Shown piece after piece: positions 1 to 8,665 of a stretch of 42,380 bases of DNA; the first letter of the stretch is position 1; every line of letters begins with the position of its first letter. Below the pieces are notes generated by a model. The model saw only the letters and a program-made list of their open reading frames with translations, did not search any database and had not been told where the DNA came from. Source of the stretch: a virus. Location of the stretch: positions 1-42,380 of the IMG/VR virus record IMGVR_UViG_3300024327_000016, one strand, 5' to 3'. Made by a program: the position numbers and the translations under genes.

Positions 1-42
1 GCTGATAAGTCTACTACTACACAACAATCTGGAGGTAAGTGA
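1..42 (+). CDS. 3' end of an upstream late gene (partial)
   Basis: Only the last 13 codons are present (ADKSTTTQQSGGK, then TGA). The reading frame is open from base 1. The TGA overlaps the ATG of the next gene (TGATG), and the GGAGG serving that gene lies inside these codons, so the two are translationally coupled. Nothing can be said about function. Confidence 0.6.
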   Translation, partial: ADKSTTTQQSGGK

Positions 43-554
43 TGACTATTTGGAATCAACAGAATAACGGTTATGAATTCCCTAAATCAAACGAGGAATA
101 TGCCGCAATGAATAATAGCGACATTAGGGATCGTTTTAACCAAGTAGGAAATGATCTTGTTGGAACTCTTGATAATGGGTATCGCAGGCCTGTATATTCT
201 AATGAAGATCAGAGAAAGATAGAATATATGGAGTACAGGAGAGACCAACTTCAAAGAAAGATGGCTGAAGAGTCTGCTTTACGAAGAGCAGAAGCTGAAC
301 GATATATGGCGCAAAGAGCAGCTGGACCATTAGGTGCTTCTATAGATGACAATCTAAGAACAGATATTCGTACTCCTTCTAGAGAGGCTGCTGCTAATTA
401 TTCTAGAGCTGCTGCTGATAGTACTTCTACTCCAGCTTATTCTTATTACGCCCAGAGTGATGATAGGTTAGACGGTCATTCTATTGATTCTGTAATGGAT
501 CCTGATTTTAGATGGACAGATGAAGGCAGAAAGCAGGACTGGTATTCTAAATAG
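42..554 (+). CDS. hypothetical late protein, 170 aa
   Basis: I do not recognise a family. The protein is hydrophilic, rich in Asn, Arg, Ala and Tyr, begins MTIWNQQNNGYEF and has no membrane segment. ATG at 42 is preferred to the GTG at 39 because GGAGG sits 8 bases before it. It heads a run of five co-oriented genes with short gaps that leads to the candidate ejection proteins, so a virion role is likely by position. A short AAGPLG string near residue 94 has look-alikes in the next protein (AAGPL, TTGPLG). Confidence 0.75.
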   Translation: MTIWNQQNNGYEFPKSNEEYAAMNNSDIRDRFNQVGNDLVGTLDNGYRRPVYSNEDQRKIEYMEYRRDQLQRKMAEESALRRAEAERYMAQRAAGPLGASIDDNLRTDIRTPSREAAANYSRAAADSTSTPAYSYYAQSDDRLDGHSIDSVMDPDFRWTDEGRKQDWYSK

Positions 555-563
555 GAGATACTA

Positions 564-1376
564 ATGGCTTACGGTCAACAACAAAACGTATGGGGTACTA
601 GAAGTAACGCATACGGCGATGAAGAAGAAGGTCAAGCCTTTGGATCTGGTATGGGAGGAAACTCTATCAAAGCTGTAGGTGGGGGCTTCAAAGAGAAGAA
701 CACAGGTAAGATGATTGCTAAGACTGGTGCTCAAATATTAGGCACTATCTATGGTGGACCTGCAGGTGGTATGGCAGCTGGTATGGCTGTTGATGCTATG
801 GTCCCTGACAAACAATCAGTTAGGTCTGGCACTAGTGGTTTCGGTTCTCAATCCGGCAGTACTGGCCAGAGTGGAACCTCTATGAGACCAGGTGGTAGCT
901 CCAATATGGGCAATGTAGCCACTTTAGCAGCTCAAGGCTGGGATAAGTATCAAGCTGGACAAAAAGCAGCAGGACCATTAGCTGATGAAGCGACACAGAT
1001 GGCTCTTAACGAGAACACAGCTGATCTAGCTAATAACGCTTATTCCCCAGCAGGAGACGCAGCCGCTAACGGAGCTACTGATGTTGCTGCCGATGGTACT
1101 GCTGATGCAGCTACTGATGGCGCAGGTAATGCGGTTATGTGGGCTAAAGCTGCTTACGACGTATCTAATAAACTAAATGAATCTGGTGTTACAGCTTCTG
1201 AAGCCCCAGGTGAATCTAAGTTTAATATGGATGCCTCCACTATTGGTCAAGAAAACAAACCGATAACTTTAGGTAGTACACCACAAACAACTCTTCCAAC
1301 TACAGGACCTTTAGGTAATCCTAATAAACCTCAGTTTGATGAAGAAGAATATATGAGAAAATTTGGAGGAAGATAA
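564..1376 (+). CDS. Gly/Ala-rich putative virion protein, 270 aa
   Basis: A low-complexity protein rich in Gly, Ala, Ser and Asp. A weakly hydrophobic Gly-rich stretch (GTIYGGPAGGMAAGMAVDAM) lies near residues 60-80; such segments are common in small ejected or internal podovirus proteins. The N-terminus MAYGQQQNVWG resembles that of the next gene (MAYNKQANPWG), which suggests a shared interaction peptide or a duplication. The SD is AGGAG 5-9 bases before ATG. The structural role is inferred from composition and position between late genes. Confidence 0.75.
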   Translation: MAYGQQQNVWGTRSNAYGDEEEGQAFGSGMGGNSIKAVGGGFKEKNTGKMIAKTGAQILGTIYGGPAGGMAAGMAVDAMVPDKQSVRSGTSGFGSQSGSTGQSGTSMRPGGSSNMGNVATLAAQGWDKYQAGQKAAGPLADEATQMALNENTADLANNAYSPAGDAAANGATDVAADGTADAATDGAGNAVMWAKAAYDVSNKLNESGVTASEAPGESKFNMDASTIGQENKPITLGSTPQTTLPTTGPLGNPNKPQFDEEEYMRKFGGR

Positions 1377-1377
1377 G

Positions 1378-2376
1378 ATGGCATATAACAAACAAGCAAA
1401 CCCTTGGGGTGGAGCAACATCTGAATTAGGATGGAGAGGATTTGCAGATGGTAGTAAACATGGTAATCCTGCTGCTATTGCTCCTCCTAAAGACGACATA
1501 TATAAGAAGCTGGCAATGAAAGCTCTTACAGATATTGGTGGGGCAGCATGGAACGAATATACAGCCCCTGTTAATACTGGACAGTCAATGTGGGGAGATG
1601 AATTAGCAGGTTTTGATACTGCTATCGATGCTAAAGTTACAGGAAAAGATGGTGCTCTTAGGGATAAGAATGCTGTTGAACTAGAAGCGGCTGAGAGAGC
1701 TAAGGCAGACTTTATACGCTCTCATCCTAATGCTGGTAAAGAAATCTACAATCGTCCTGAATGGACTGAGAATGTTCCTGACTTCTTGATGCCTGGGGGA
1801 AGTAGATACAAAGTCCCTGAGGGATCAATTAATACTAGACAGGCTAATGCTTATAGGAATAATTGGAAAGCGGATCGTAAGTTTGTTCCAACACCAGCTC
1901 CGTTAGCCAAGAAGAAAACTGTTGTTAATCCTAATCCAAATGCAGTTACTGTAGACCCTAATGCGGTTAGCACAGTTAACGCTAAAAGGATCAAAGAAAA
2001 GTCATTGGGATACGGAAATACTCCAGGATTTGTTCAGGTTAATCCTGAACATTCTTCTTTAAGACAAGGTACTTCAAGTGTATTAAACACTGTGCAACTT
2101 GCTGATAGATTAGATGATGTCCAAAACTCACTTCATACTCTGAAGCCAGAATGGTACATGAATGATGCGGAACTACTTACAGAGAACAAGAAAGACGCTG
2201 TCCAAAGCTGGATGACAGGCGGATTGTTCAGCATGTCAGACGCACAGACTTATTTCACTAAGGCCCCTCACGAGTTTGTTGAATTTAAGAAGAATCCTGT
2301 TGAATGGTACTTCACAAAAGGACCTGGCAAGAATGACAAGAAAGATTACAGCGGGCATAGCTGGTTCGGAAATTAA
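1378..2376 (+). CDS. putative virion protein, 332 aa
   Basis: No family recognised. It begins MAYNKQANPWGGATSELGW, like its upstream neighbour, and is otherwise hydrophilic with many aromatic residues near the C-terminus. ATG at 1378 is chosen over an in-frame TTG at 1363 because GGAGGA ends 6 bases before it and the previous stop codon is 1 base upstream. Likely part of the internal or tail-tube protein set, by context only. Confidence 0.75.
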   Translation: MAYNKQANPWGGATSELGWRGFADGSKHGNPAAIAPPKDDIYKKLAMKALTDIGGAAWNEYTAPVNTGQSMWGDELAGFDTAIDAKVTGKDGALRDKNAVELEAAERAKADFIRSHPNAGKEIYNRPEWTENVPDFLMPGGSRYKVPEGSINTRQANAYRNNWKADRKFVPTPAPLAKKKTVVNPNPNAVTVDPNAVSTVNAKRIKEKSLGYGNTPGFVQVNPEHSSLRQGTSSVLNTVQLADRLDDVQNSLHTLKPEWYMNDAELLTENKKDAVQSWMTGGLFSMSDAQTYFTKAPHEFVEFKKNPVEWYFTKGPGKNDKKDYSGHSWFGN

Positions 2377-2385
2377 GGAGATATT

Positions 2386-4596
2386 ATGACACAACAAGAA
2401 TGGGAAGCACTAAATGCTACTATGGGATACTCTCCCGAACAAGACGCTTCAATTAGAAAATCAGTACAACAAGCGACAGCAAATGGAGCTACTGTTCCTC
2501 CGGGTTACCAAAACTTATTGCCGTCGGTGGCAAGCTGGATGCCGGGTGAAGAGCAATATAGTATTTTCAATAGCCCAGAGTATGGTGAAGTTGATGCTTT
2601 TGGTTATGACGCTATTGACTCTGCCTCTACTGGAGTATTAGATAAATATTCTTCAGAGGTAAATGATCCTTCTTCAAACGTCAATAAAGTTGAAGTTAAG
2701 AAGCATAATGCAGATGGTACAGTAACCACTACTACTACTGAAAATAAGACAAATACCCCTTCGTTCAAAGGGACAAAGGACAAAGATAAAGATAAGATGC
2801 GGGTCCCAATGACCAATGCAGGTGGTATGACTGTGATCGCCACATCTCCAGAAGAGGTAGCTATGTACCAGAATAATGGTTATGTAGCTCCTAATACAGA
2901 GATGGCTTATCCTGAAGTTGGCTCTGATGATGCCCAGACAGCCCAAGGGTTCGATGATTGGCGTAATGAGTACAACTCACGACCAGAACTAGAACCCTCT
3001 CAATTCTTTGATAATCCTATGATTGACACAGATGCGATGGGTAATCCTATTCAAGATCAAACCTGGGATGGCAACAATGTAAATAAAGGTGTAGATAGAA
3101 CTAACACACGTCTTAATAATTTAGAAGGTATTGATCCTAATGATGATTACTACGAAGGCTTTATTCCAAGCAATTATCATTTGGAAGGTAACTATTATGG
3201 CGATGAAGCTGCTATGGTCGGTGATTCAGCTCTCTTTGACCAAGCTGAATTTGGGGATACTGAATGGGGAGGACGTAATACTACTCCTAAGACTATGTAT
3301 CATCCAAGCGGCTTTTCGCAAGTGATCAACGAGCCAGAAGCTCCTTTGTTTATTCGTGACGGTTACTTTAATACCCAAGCTGAAGCTACTGAAGATAGAG
3401 ATGCTCAGACAGCATTCGATAAGGCTGAAGCTGGACAAGACTTCTTTAATAATCAATGGGATGCTGAAGAAGCTTCTTTAGCAAATACCCCTTCTTGGTT
3501 AGGGCAATCAGACGGAGCTATCACAGATGCTGAACGTGATGATTTAGTCGCTCAAGATCAATCTATTTACCCTAATCAATCTTTTGATTGGCAAGGTAAA
3601 GGCGAAGGCCCTATGACAGACGCTGAACGTGAAAGCGCTAATAATCATAAAGAGGTTAACAAGAGTGAAGTGGCTAAAGAAGTAGTGACTACATTCCAAG
3701 ATAGAATTAATTCAGGAGCTAACCCAGAGGCTGAAATCAAACGATTTGTTGACTCTTCTGGTCATCTTAAAGAGTGGAGACCTCAGTTGTTTAAAGCAAT
3801 ACTAGGAACTCTTATAGGTGTGGCTAGTGGAGAGTCGTTTGGAGCTTCTGCAACCGCAGGCTTTGGTGTTGTAGGTGAAGATATTGCTAGACAAGAGAAG
3901 GTTGATGCTGAGATAGCTAAGGAAGACCGTAAGTTTGTAAGAGACCTTACTCTTAAGCAAGTTGAAGCAGGAGGCAAGGCTGTTACAGCTCGTAAGGACT
4001 TGCTGAAGTTTACAACTAAACGTCTTGAGACTTTATCCACTAACTATAACAACAACTTCTTTGCTAGTATGGATAAGAAGATGAAGGAAAAGATAAATAA
4101 GAAGATTCCTGACGTTGCTCAAGCTTACAAAACATCGTTCTCTGCGTATGCAAGTAGAGCTGGTATATCAGAAGACGATCTAGTGGCTCCTGTTGGGAAG
4201 AAGGCCAAAGGCTTAAAGAGAATCTTTGACTCTGGAATGAGAGACTGGATGAAATCAATGAGAGCTCAAGCTCAAAGCGATGACGATATCAGTTTATCAT
4301 CTTCTCCAGATGCTTTTATTAGAGCTAGAGCTTATCACACTAAGTTGACTAAAGATAAAGGGGTAAGTGGTGATATTGCTCCAATGCTTTTTGACAAGGA
4401 AGGCAACTTGGATGCTGAAAGACTATTGTCTTTAAGAGCGTCAGTTGATACTATTGTAAAAGGATCTGATAACTATCAGAATGCTGATGAAGTATTTAAG
4501 TCCCTAATTAAGATATGGAGAAAGATTAGTCTGGAAGACAGGAAAGACCTAACATTCCTTGAGTTTGCTAACTCACAGGTAGGACAATTGAAATAA
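2386..4596 (+). CDS. candidate ejection/internal virion protein, 736 aa
   Basis: A large acidic protein. Residues 1-420 are rich in Asn, Asp, Gln, Glu and Pro and look disordered. A short Gly/Ala-rich hydrophobic stretch (about 470-495, LIGVASGESFGASATAGFG) is followed by charged helices (IARQEKVDAEIAKEDRKF onward) likely to form coiled coils. This order, and the position directly before a 1346-aa protein, match the medium and large internal proteins that podoviruses push into the cell with their DNA (T7 gp15/gp16, P22 gp20/gp16). No enzyme motif seen. SD AAGGAG 6-11 bases before ATG. Confidence 0.75.
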   Translation: MTQQEWEALNATMGYSPEQDASIRKSVQQATANGATVPPGYQNLLPSVASWMPGEEQYSIFNSPEYGEVDAFGYDAIDSASTGVLDKYSSEVNDPSSNVNKVEVKKHNADGTVTTTTTENKTNTPSFKGTKDKDKDKMRVPMTNAGGMTVIATSPEEVAMYQNNGYVAPNTEMAYPEVGSDDAQTAQGFDDWRNEYNSRPELEPSQFFDNPMIDTDAMGNPIQDQTWDGNNVNKGVDRTNTRLNNLEGIDPNDDYYEGFIPSNYHLEGNYYGDEAAMVGDSALFDQAEFGDTEWGGRNTTPKTMYHPSGFSQVINEPEAPLFIRDGYFNTQAEATEDRDAQTAFDKAEAGQDFFNNQWDAEEASLANTPSWLGQSDGAITDAERDDLVAQDQSIYPNQSFDWQGKGEGPMTDAERESANNHKEVNKSEVAKEVVTTFQDRINSGANPEAEIKRFVDSSGHLKEWRPQLFKAILGTLIGVASGESFGASATAGFGVVGEDIARQEKVDAEIAKEDRKFVRDLTLKQVEAGGKAVTARKDLLKFTTKRLETLSTNYNNNFFASMDKKMKEKINKKIPDVAQAYKTSFSAYASRAGISEDDLVAPVGKKAKGLKRIFDSGMRDWMKSMRAQAQSDDDISLSSSPDAFIRARAYHTKLTKDKGVSGDIAPMLFDKEGNLDAERLLSLRASVDTIVKGSDNYQNADEVFKSLIKIWRKISLEDRKDLTFLEFANSQVGQLK

Positions 4597-4612
4597 TACA
4601 TAAGGAGCAACC

Positions 4613-7600
4613 ATGCTTACAGATTATCTAGAAGGTGAGAACGATATCCCAACACATGTTAGGAGGTCTATTCAAACCAACAAAGGTGAATACTGGTTTG
4701 TTGATGGAGACACTATTGAGCCAACTAGTAAAGCTGAAGGGGCTCCAGTCCGTTTTAGTGATATGTCGGTTCCAGAAACCCTTCACTTCTTAGAAGATGG
4801 AACTGTTAAGTATGGTGATTGGGATGGAGAAATTATTGCTGATGAGATTGCTGGACTAGCAAACTCTCAAGGTTTTAATATCCTTCCTGATGATTCAGAA
4901 GAAGACATCTACGACAGACTACTGTCTCCATTACAGAATAAAGATGGATTAGGTCTTGGAGATAAGGCTTACTACGAAGGCATTATTCCTTTAGATAAGT
5001 TCTCTTCTGACAAGCAGGTCGCTTTAGCTGAAGCTGGAAGAATGGCTAGGGGTATTAGAGAGATAGATCCTAACGACCCTTGGGCACAAGCTAGAGGCAG
5101 AGTTCAACAACATTGGAGAGACACTTTAGTTGGTGAGAAGGCTGTTGCTTTAAATGAAGCGGCTTATGCTGCAGAAGCAGGATATAGAGGCCCAGAGTCT
5201 ATCTATGTTGACCGTGAGGCAATGTTCTTGCATGCTGATAGAGACTTCATGAACCGTGCTGACAATCCTTTTTCAGCTGCTTTCGAGTCTAGTTGGATTG
5301 GCATTAAGCAAGGTATCCAAGGCGGCCGTTCTATGCTGGGTGATGCTCTTAATAACGAAGAGCTTTACTTATCTGGCAAGATTAATGCAGACATATACGA
5401 GAGTAAACTAAGGGAATTACCAGCGTATATTGACGACATTACTAATATTGAGGATGTATCTACAGCAGGTAACTATATAGCTGGCTTAGCTGGCATGGGG
5501 TTACCTTATATTCTTGGTTTGGTTGCTTCCTATGGCGCAGGCGCTGTTGTTGGTGGTGTGATCGGTGGGCCTCTTGGGGCTGGAATTGGCGTTGCTGCTG
5601 GTACTGCTATGCCTTGGTTGGTGTATGCAGGTGATACATATCATCGTATGGGCGGAGACAAAGATTCCAAGAATGCTGGTGCTGCAATGTCAGCTGGCTT
5701 AGCTATGGCCCTATTGGATCGTTTAGGTCTAAGAGGTATTATGAAGCCATCTTATGTGCTAACTAAAGATGGTATGGATCAAGTGATTGCTCAACACGCT
5801 AAGAAGACAGGTATATCAATTGACGCAGCCACTCTAGATGTTAAGAACAACTTGGGTAAAGCTCAAATGGATCTTCTTGATCAAGTAGAGGGTGTTGTAG
5901 ACATCTTAGTTAAGAAAGGCTTAGTTGCTAAGTCGTTTGGAAAGAACTTTGGTCGTGGTGCTGCTATTGAGGGCACTACTGAGATGGCTCAAGAAACAAC
6001 AGGCTACGTCACTGCACATTATGGTGGTGAGCATGGTGAATTTGATGGTGAAGAATACCGTAGAGTTCTAATCAATGCTGCTGCTGGTGGTGCATTGTTA
6101 GGTGGGTCTATGTCAGGTGTTAGTACAACTATCTCTGACTATGGTCGTCTTAAGCAAATGCAACGAGATTATTCTGCATCAGCAGATAATGTTGAGAAGA
6201 ACTATTGGCATGGTGGAGACGCTTATGACCAGCTTCAAACGCTTATGGATTCTCCAGAGTTTAAAGAAGCGGTTAAGAATGGCGACTCATCTTCTGTTAT
6301 TAAGGATGAATACGACAAGGCAGAATCTGATGACAAGACAGTGAACAAAGGCTGGTGGAAGACTATTAAAGACTTTCCTGGCAAGTTCTTTATGAAAGGA
6401 GGGTCTAAGTATCTTCAGAAAATGGTTGAAGATGAAACACTTCCTCCTGCGGTTAGACAAGCATACGCTATTCTAATGACTATTGAAGCTCCTAGTAACA
6501 AGTCGTTTATGCCTGGTCAGTCTAAGATTAAGATGAAGCAAAGACTTGCTGGAAAGATTAATATTTATCTTGAAACAGTTTGGTCTAACTTTATAGCAGA
6601 GTCTGGATTAAGAGCTGTTGGCAAGGATACTGACGCAGCCCTAAAGACTCTTAAAGAGTTTATGGCAGAGCGGACTAGGGCTAAGGACGCAGTGGTTCCT
6701 CATGGGGCTACCACTGTTAATCCTGTAACAACTCAGCTAGAAAGGGAAGGTAAGCTAGATGTTTATGAGAAGGCTGCTAAAGAGTTAGAAGCAGTCGCCG
6801 AAATGAATGCGTTGCTTTACGAAAAACTTACAGGTAAGGACTTAGATAGGCGCAAAGGTTATGTTGAGTCTGCTGCTGTTTTAGCTCCAGCTGAAGTTAG
6901 AAAGAACAAAGAGTTATTCGTTCAGACTTTAGTTGATGGCTGGACGCATATTGATCCTAAGACAGGCAAGGTTATTACAACTAAACTGTCTCGTGAAGAT
7001 GCTCATAAGTTCTATAAAGCTGTTGTTGAAGGTGGAGAGACCTTCTCAATGGGCAATATGACAGATGCAGAATTCAAACGAATGGGTTTACCTGACACAC
7101 TAAGAAAGACTAGTATGCATTTGAATTCATCAAATGTTATGAGAGATACATTCTTAGAGAAGAACATGTTTAAGGTTCTTAGTCATAACATTGCATCAAT
7201 GGTTGATTACGGTGTAGAAGTTCAGGTTGCTGGTAAGGATGGTAAAGGCGTAGATAGAGTATTGCATTTCATTAAATCTACTCTAGAGAAAGAAGGAATG
7301 GGAGACAGATGGGATCCTATGACTGCCAAGGTAATCATGGATTACAGAGATGCTTCCTTAGGGAGATATCATGAAATGGAGAACAAGAAACTTCTTGAGC
7401 TTCAATCTAACCTGTTGTTCTTTGGCTCTATTACGCAACTTGATACATCATTGTTAGCATCTCTTCCTGAGATTGGATTGTTGGTGTTAAATGCAATACA
7501 TGACAAGGAAGCTAAGCAAGTATTAATGCAGGCAGCTAAACAGCTATTCCAACATTTTAAGAAGTCTACTAAAGACTCTATGAGGTATATGGTTAAAGGC

Positions 7601-8653
7601 TCTGGGATGACTCCTGAGGAGTTGTCAGCTGTTGAAAGGGATTTCTATGCGTTCTATGGTTCACACGCTACAGGCGTATTAGGACATATCGATATCGGCC
7701 AGCAGATTGATCATATGAGTAAGTTTAAAGAATCAGTTCTTCAGGCTTTCTTTACATTCAATCTACTAAAGCCGTTCACTGACGCTACCCGTATTGCCGC
7801 CCTATCTATGGCACAAGATGCAATCATTAGAGACTTGGCTTTAGTGTTCCAACATTATGAGTCTGGTAGGAATATCGGAGCTGATGCTTATGAAAGACTA
7901 AGAGAGCTTGGTATAGATCCTAAGGCTATGGCGAAGGAATACCATACATTTGTTAATAGTCTTCATGCAGAGCTTAAGAAAGAGGGTTTAGATCCAACAC
8001 ATGACCCTGAAAGATACTATGCTGCTTTGCAGAGGATTATTAATCAGGAGTTAGGTCAAGGAAATAAAGACGCTCCATTCTATAGTTTGTTTGATCAGAT
8101 GCAGATTGCTCGTCATTCATATGTTGATAACATCTTAGCTAACCCTAACTCAGCTGACAGACCTATATGGTATTCAGATCCTCATTTCAGAATGATGGGT
8201 CAATACCAAGGTTTCTTATCTACATTCACATCTCACATCCTTCCAAGAGCTTGGAGAAGGTTCAGACATGGCAACCCATCTGCTAGATACCATGCGTATG
8301 CAGCAGCAATGACTATGCTTATGTTTGCTTTCCTTGGACAAATGCTTAAGGACGAATGGAAGTATGAAGATGGACACAACCCTTGGTTAGAAGACTATGG
8401 TTATGCTCAGAGAGGTATTATGTCTTCTGGATTGTTTGGTACATCTGAAAGATTCATTGATATGATTCATCCGATATACGATATCAACGAACCGTTCCTT
8501 GAACAACTAGCAGGAGACTTAGGTCCGTTTACTGGTACACTTAGTTGGGCGCATAAAGTGCTTGACAACGCAATGTCAGGAGATATGTCTGGAGTTGGTT
8601 ATTATGCTAAGAAAGCTACACCATTATTCGGCTCTTCTTACTTATTCAAATAA
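4613..8653 (+). CDS. large ejection-type protein with N-terminal staphylococcal-nuclease-like domain, 1346 aa
   Basis: Residues about 25-130 match the SNase (thermonuclease) pattern: VDGDT at 30-34, VRFSDMSVPE at 46-55 and IYDR at 99-102. Spacing from Asp33 to Arg47 (14) and Arg47 to Glu55 (8) equals Asp21-Arg35-Glu43 in S. aureus nuclease, and Arg102 fits Arg87. The calcium ligand Asp40 is replaced by Ser52. A Gly/Ala-rich hydrophobic region (about 290-355) could insert into a membrane, and a second Gly/Ala stretch lies near 490-505. The rest is a long helical protein of T7-gp16-like size. I infer that it is ejected with the DNA; a lytic transglycosylase domain was not seen. Confidence 0.75.
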   Translation: MLTDYLEGENDIPTHVRRSIQTNKGEYWFVDGDTIEPTSKAEGAPVRFSDMSVPETLHFLEDGTVKYGDWDGEIIADEIAGLANSQGFNILPDDSEEDIYDRLLSPLQNKDGLGLGDKAYYEGIIPLDKFSSDKQVALAEAGRMARGIREIDPNDPWAQARGRVQQHWRDTLVGEKAVALNEAAYAAEAGYRGPESIYVDREAMFLHADRDFMNRADNPFSAAFESSWIGIKQGIQGGRSMLGDALNNEELYLSGKINADIYESKLRELPAYIDDITNIEDVSTAGNYIAGLAGMGLPYILGLVASYGAGAVVGGVIGGPLGAGIGVAAGTAMPWLVYAGDTYHRMGGDKDSKNAGAAMSAGLAMALLDRLGLRGIMKPSYVLTKDGMDQVIAQHAKKTGISIDAATLDVKNNLGKAQMDLLDQVEGVVDILVKKGLVAKSFGKNFGRGAAIEGTTEMAQETTGYVTAHYGGEHGEFDGEEYRRVLINAAAGGALLGGSMSGVSTTISDYGRLKQMQRDYSASADNVEKNYWHGGDAYDQLQTLMDSPEFKEAVKNGDSSSVIKDEYDKAESDDKTVNKGWWKTIKDFPGKFFMKGGSKYLQKMVEDETLPPAVRQAYAILMTIEAPSNKSFMPGQSKIKMKQRLAGKINIYLETVWSNFIAESGLRAVGKDTDAALKTLKEFMAERTRAKDAVVPHGATTVNPVTTQLEREGKLDVYEKAAKELEAVAEMNALLYEKLTGKDLDRRKGYVESAAVLAPAEVRKNKELFVQTLVDGWTHIDPKTGKVITTKLSREDAHKFYKAVVEGGETFSMGNMTDAEFKRMGLPDTLRKTSMHLNSSNVMRDTFLEKNMFKVLSHNIASMVDYGVEVQVAGKDGKGVDRVLHFIKSTLEKEGMGDRWDPMTAKVIMDYRDASLGRYHEMENKKLLELQSNLLFFGSITQLDTSLLASLPEIGLLVLNAIHDKEAKQVLMQAAKQLFQHFKKSTKDSMRYMVKGSGMTPEELSAVERDFYAFYGSHATGVLGHIDIGQQIDHMSKFKESVLQAFFTFNLLKPFTDATRIAALSMAQDAIIRDLALVFQHYESGRNIGADAYERLRELGIDPKAMAKEYHTFVNSLHAELKKEGLDPTHDPERYYAALQRIINQELGQGNKDAPFYSLFDQMQIARHSYVDNILANPNSADRPIWYSDPHFRMMGQYQGFLSTFTSHILPRAWRRFRHGNPSARYHAYAAAMTMLMFAFLGQMLKDEWKYEDGHNPWLEDYGYAQRGIMSSGLFGTSERFIDMIHPIYDINEPFLEQLAGDLGPFTGTLSWAHKVLDNAMSGDMSGVGYYAKKATPLFGSSYLFK

Positions 8654-8665
8654 AGGTAAATACAA

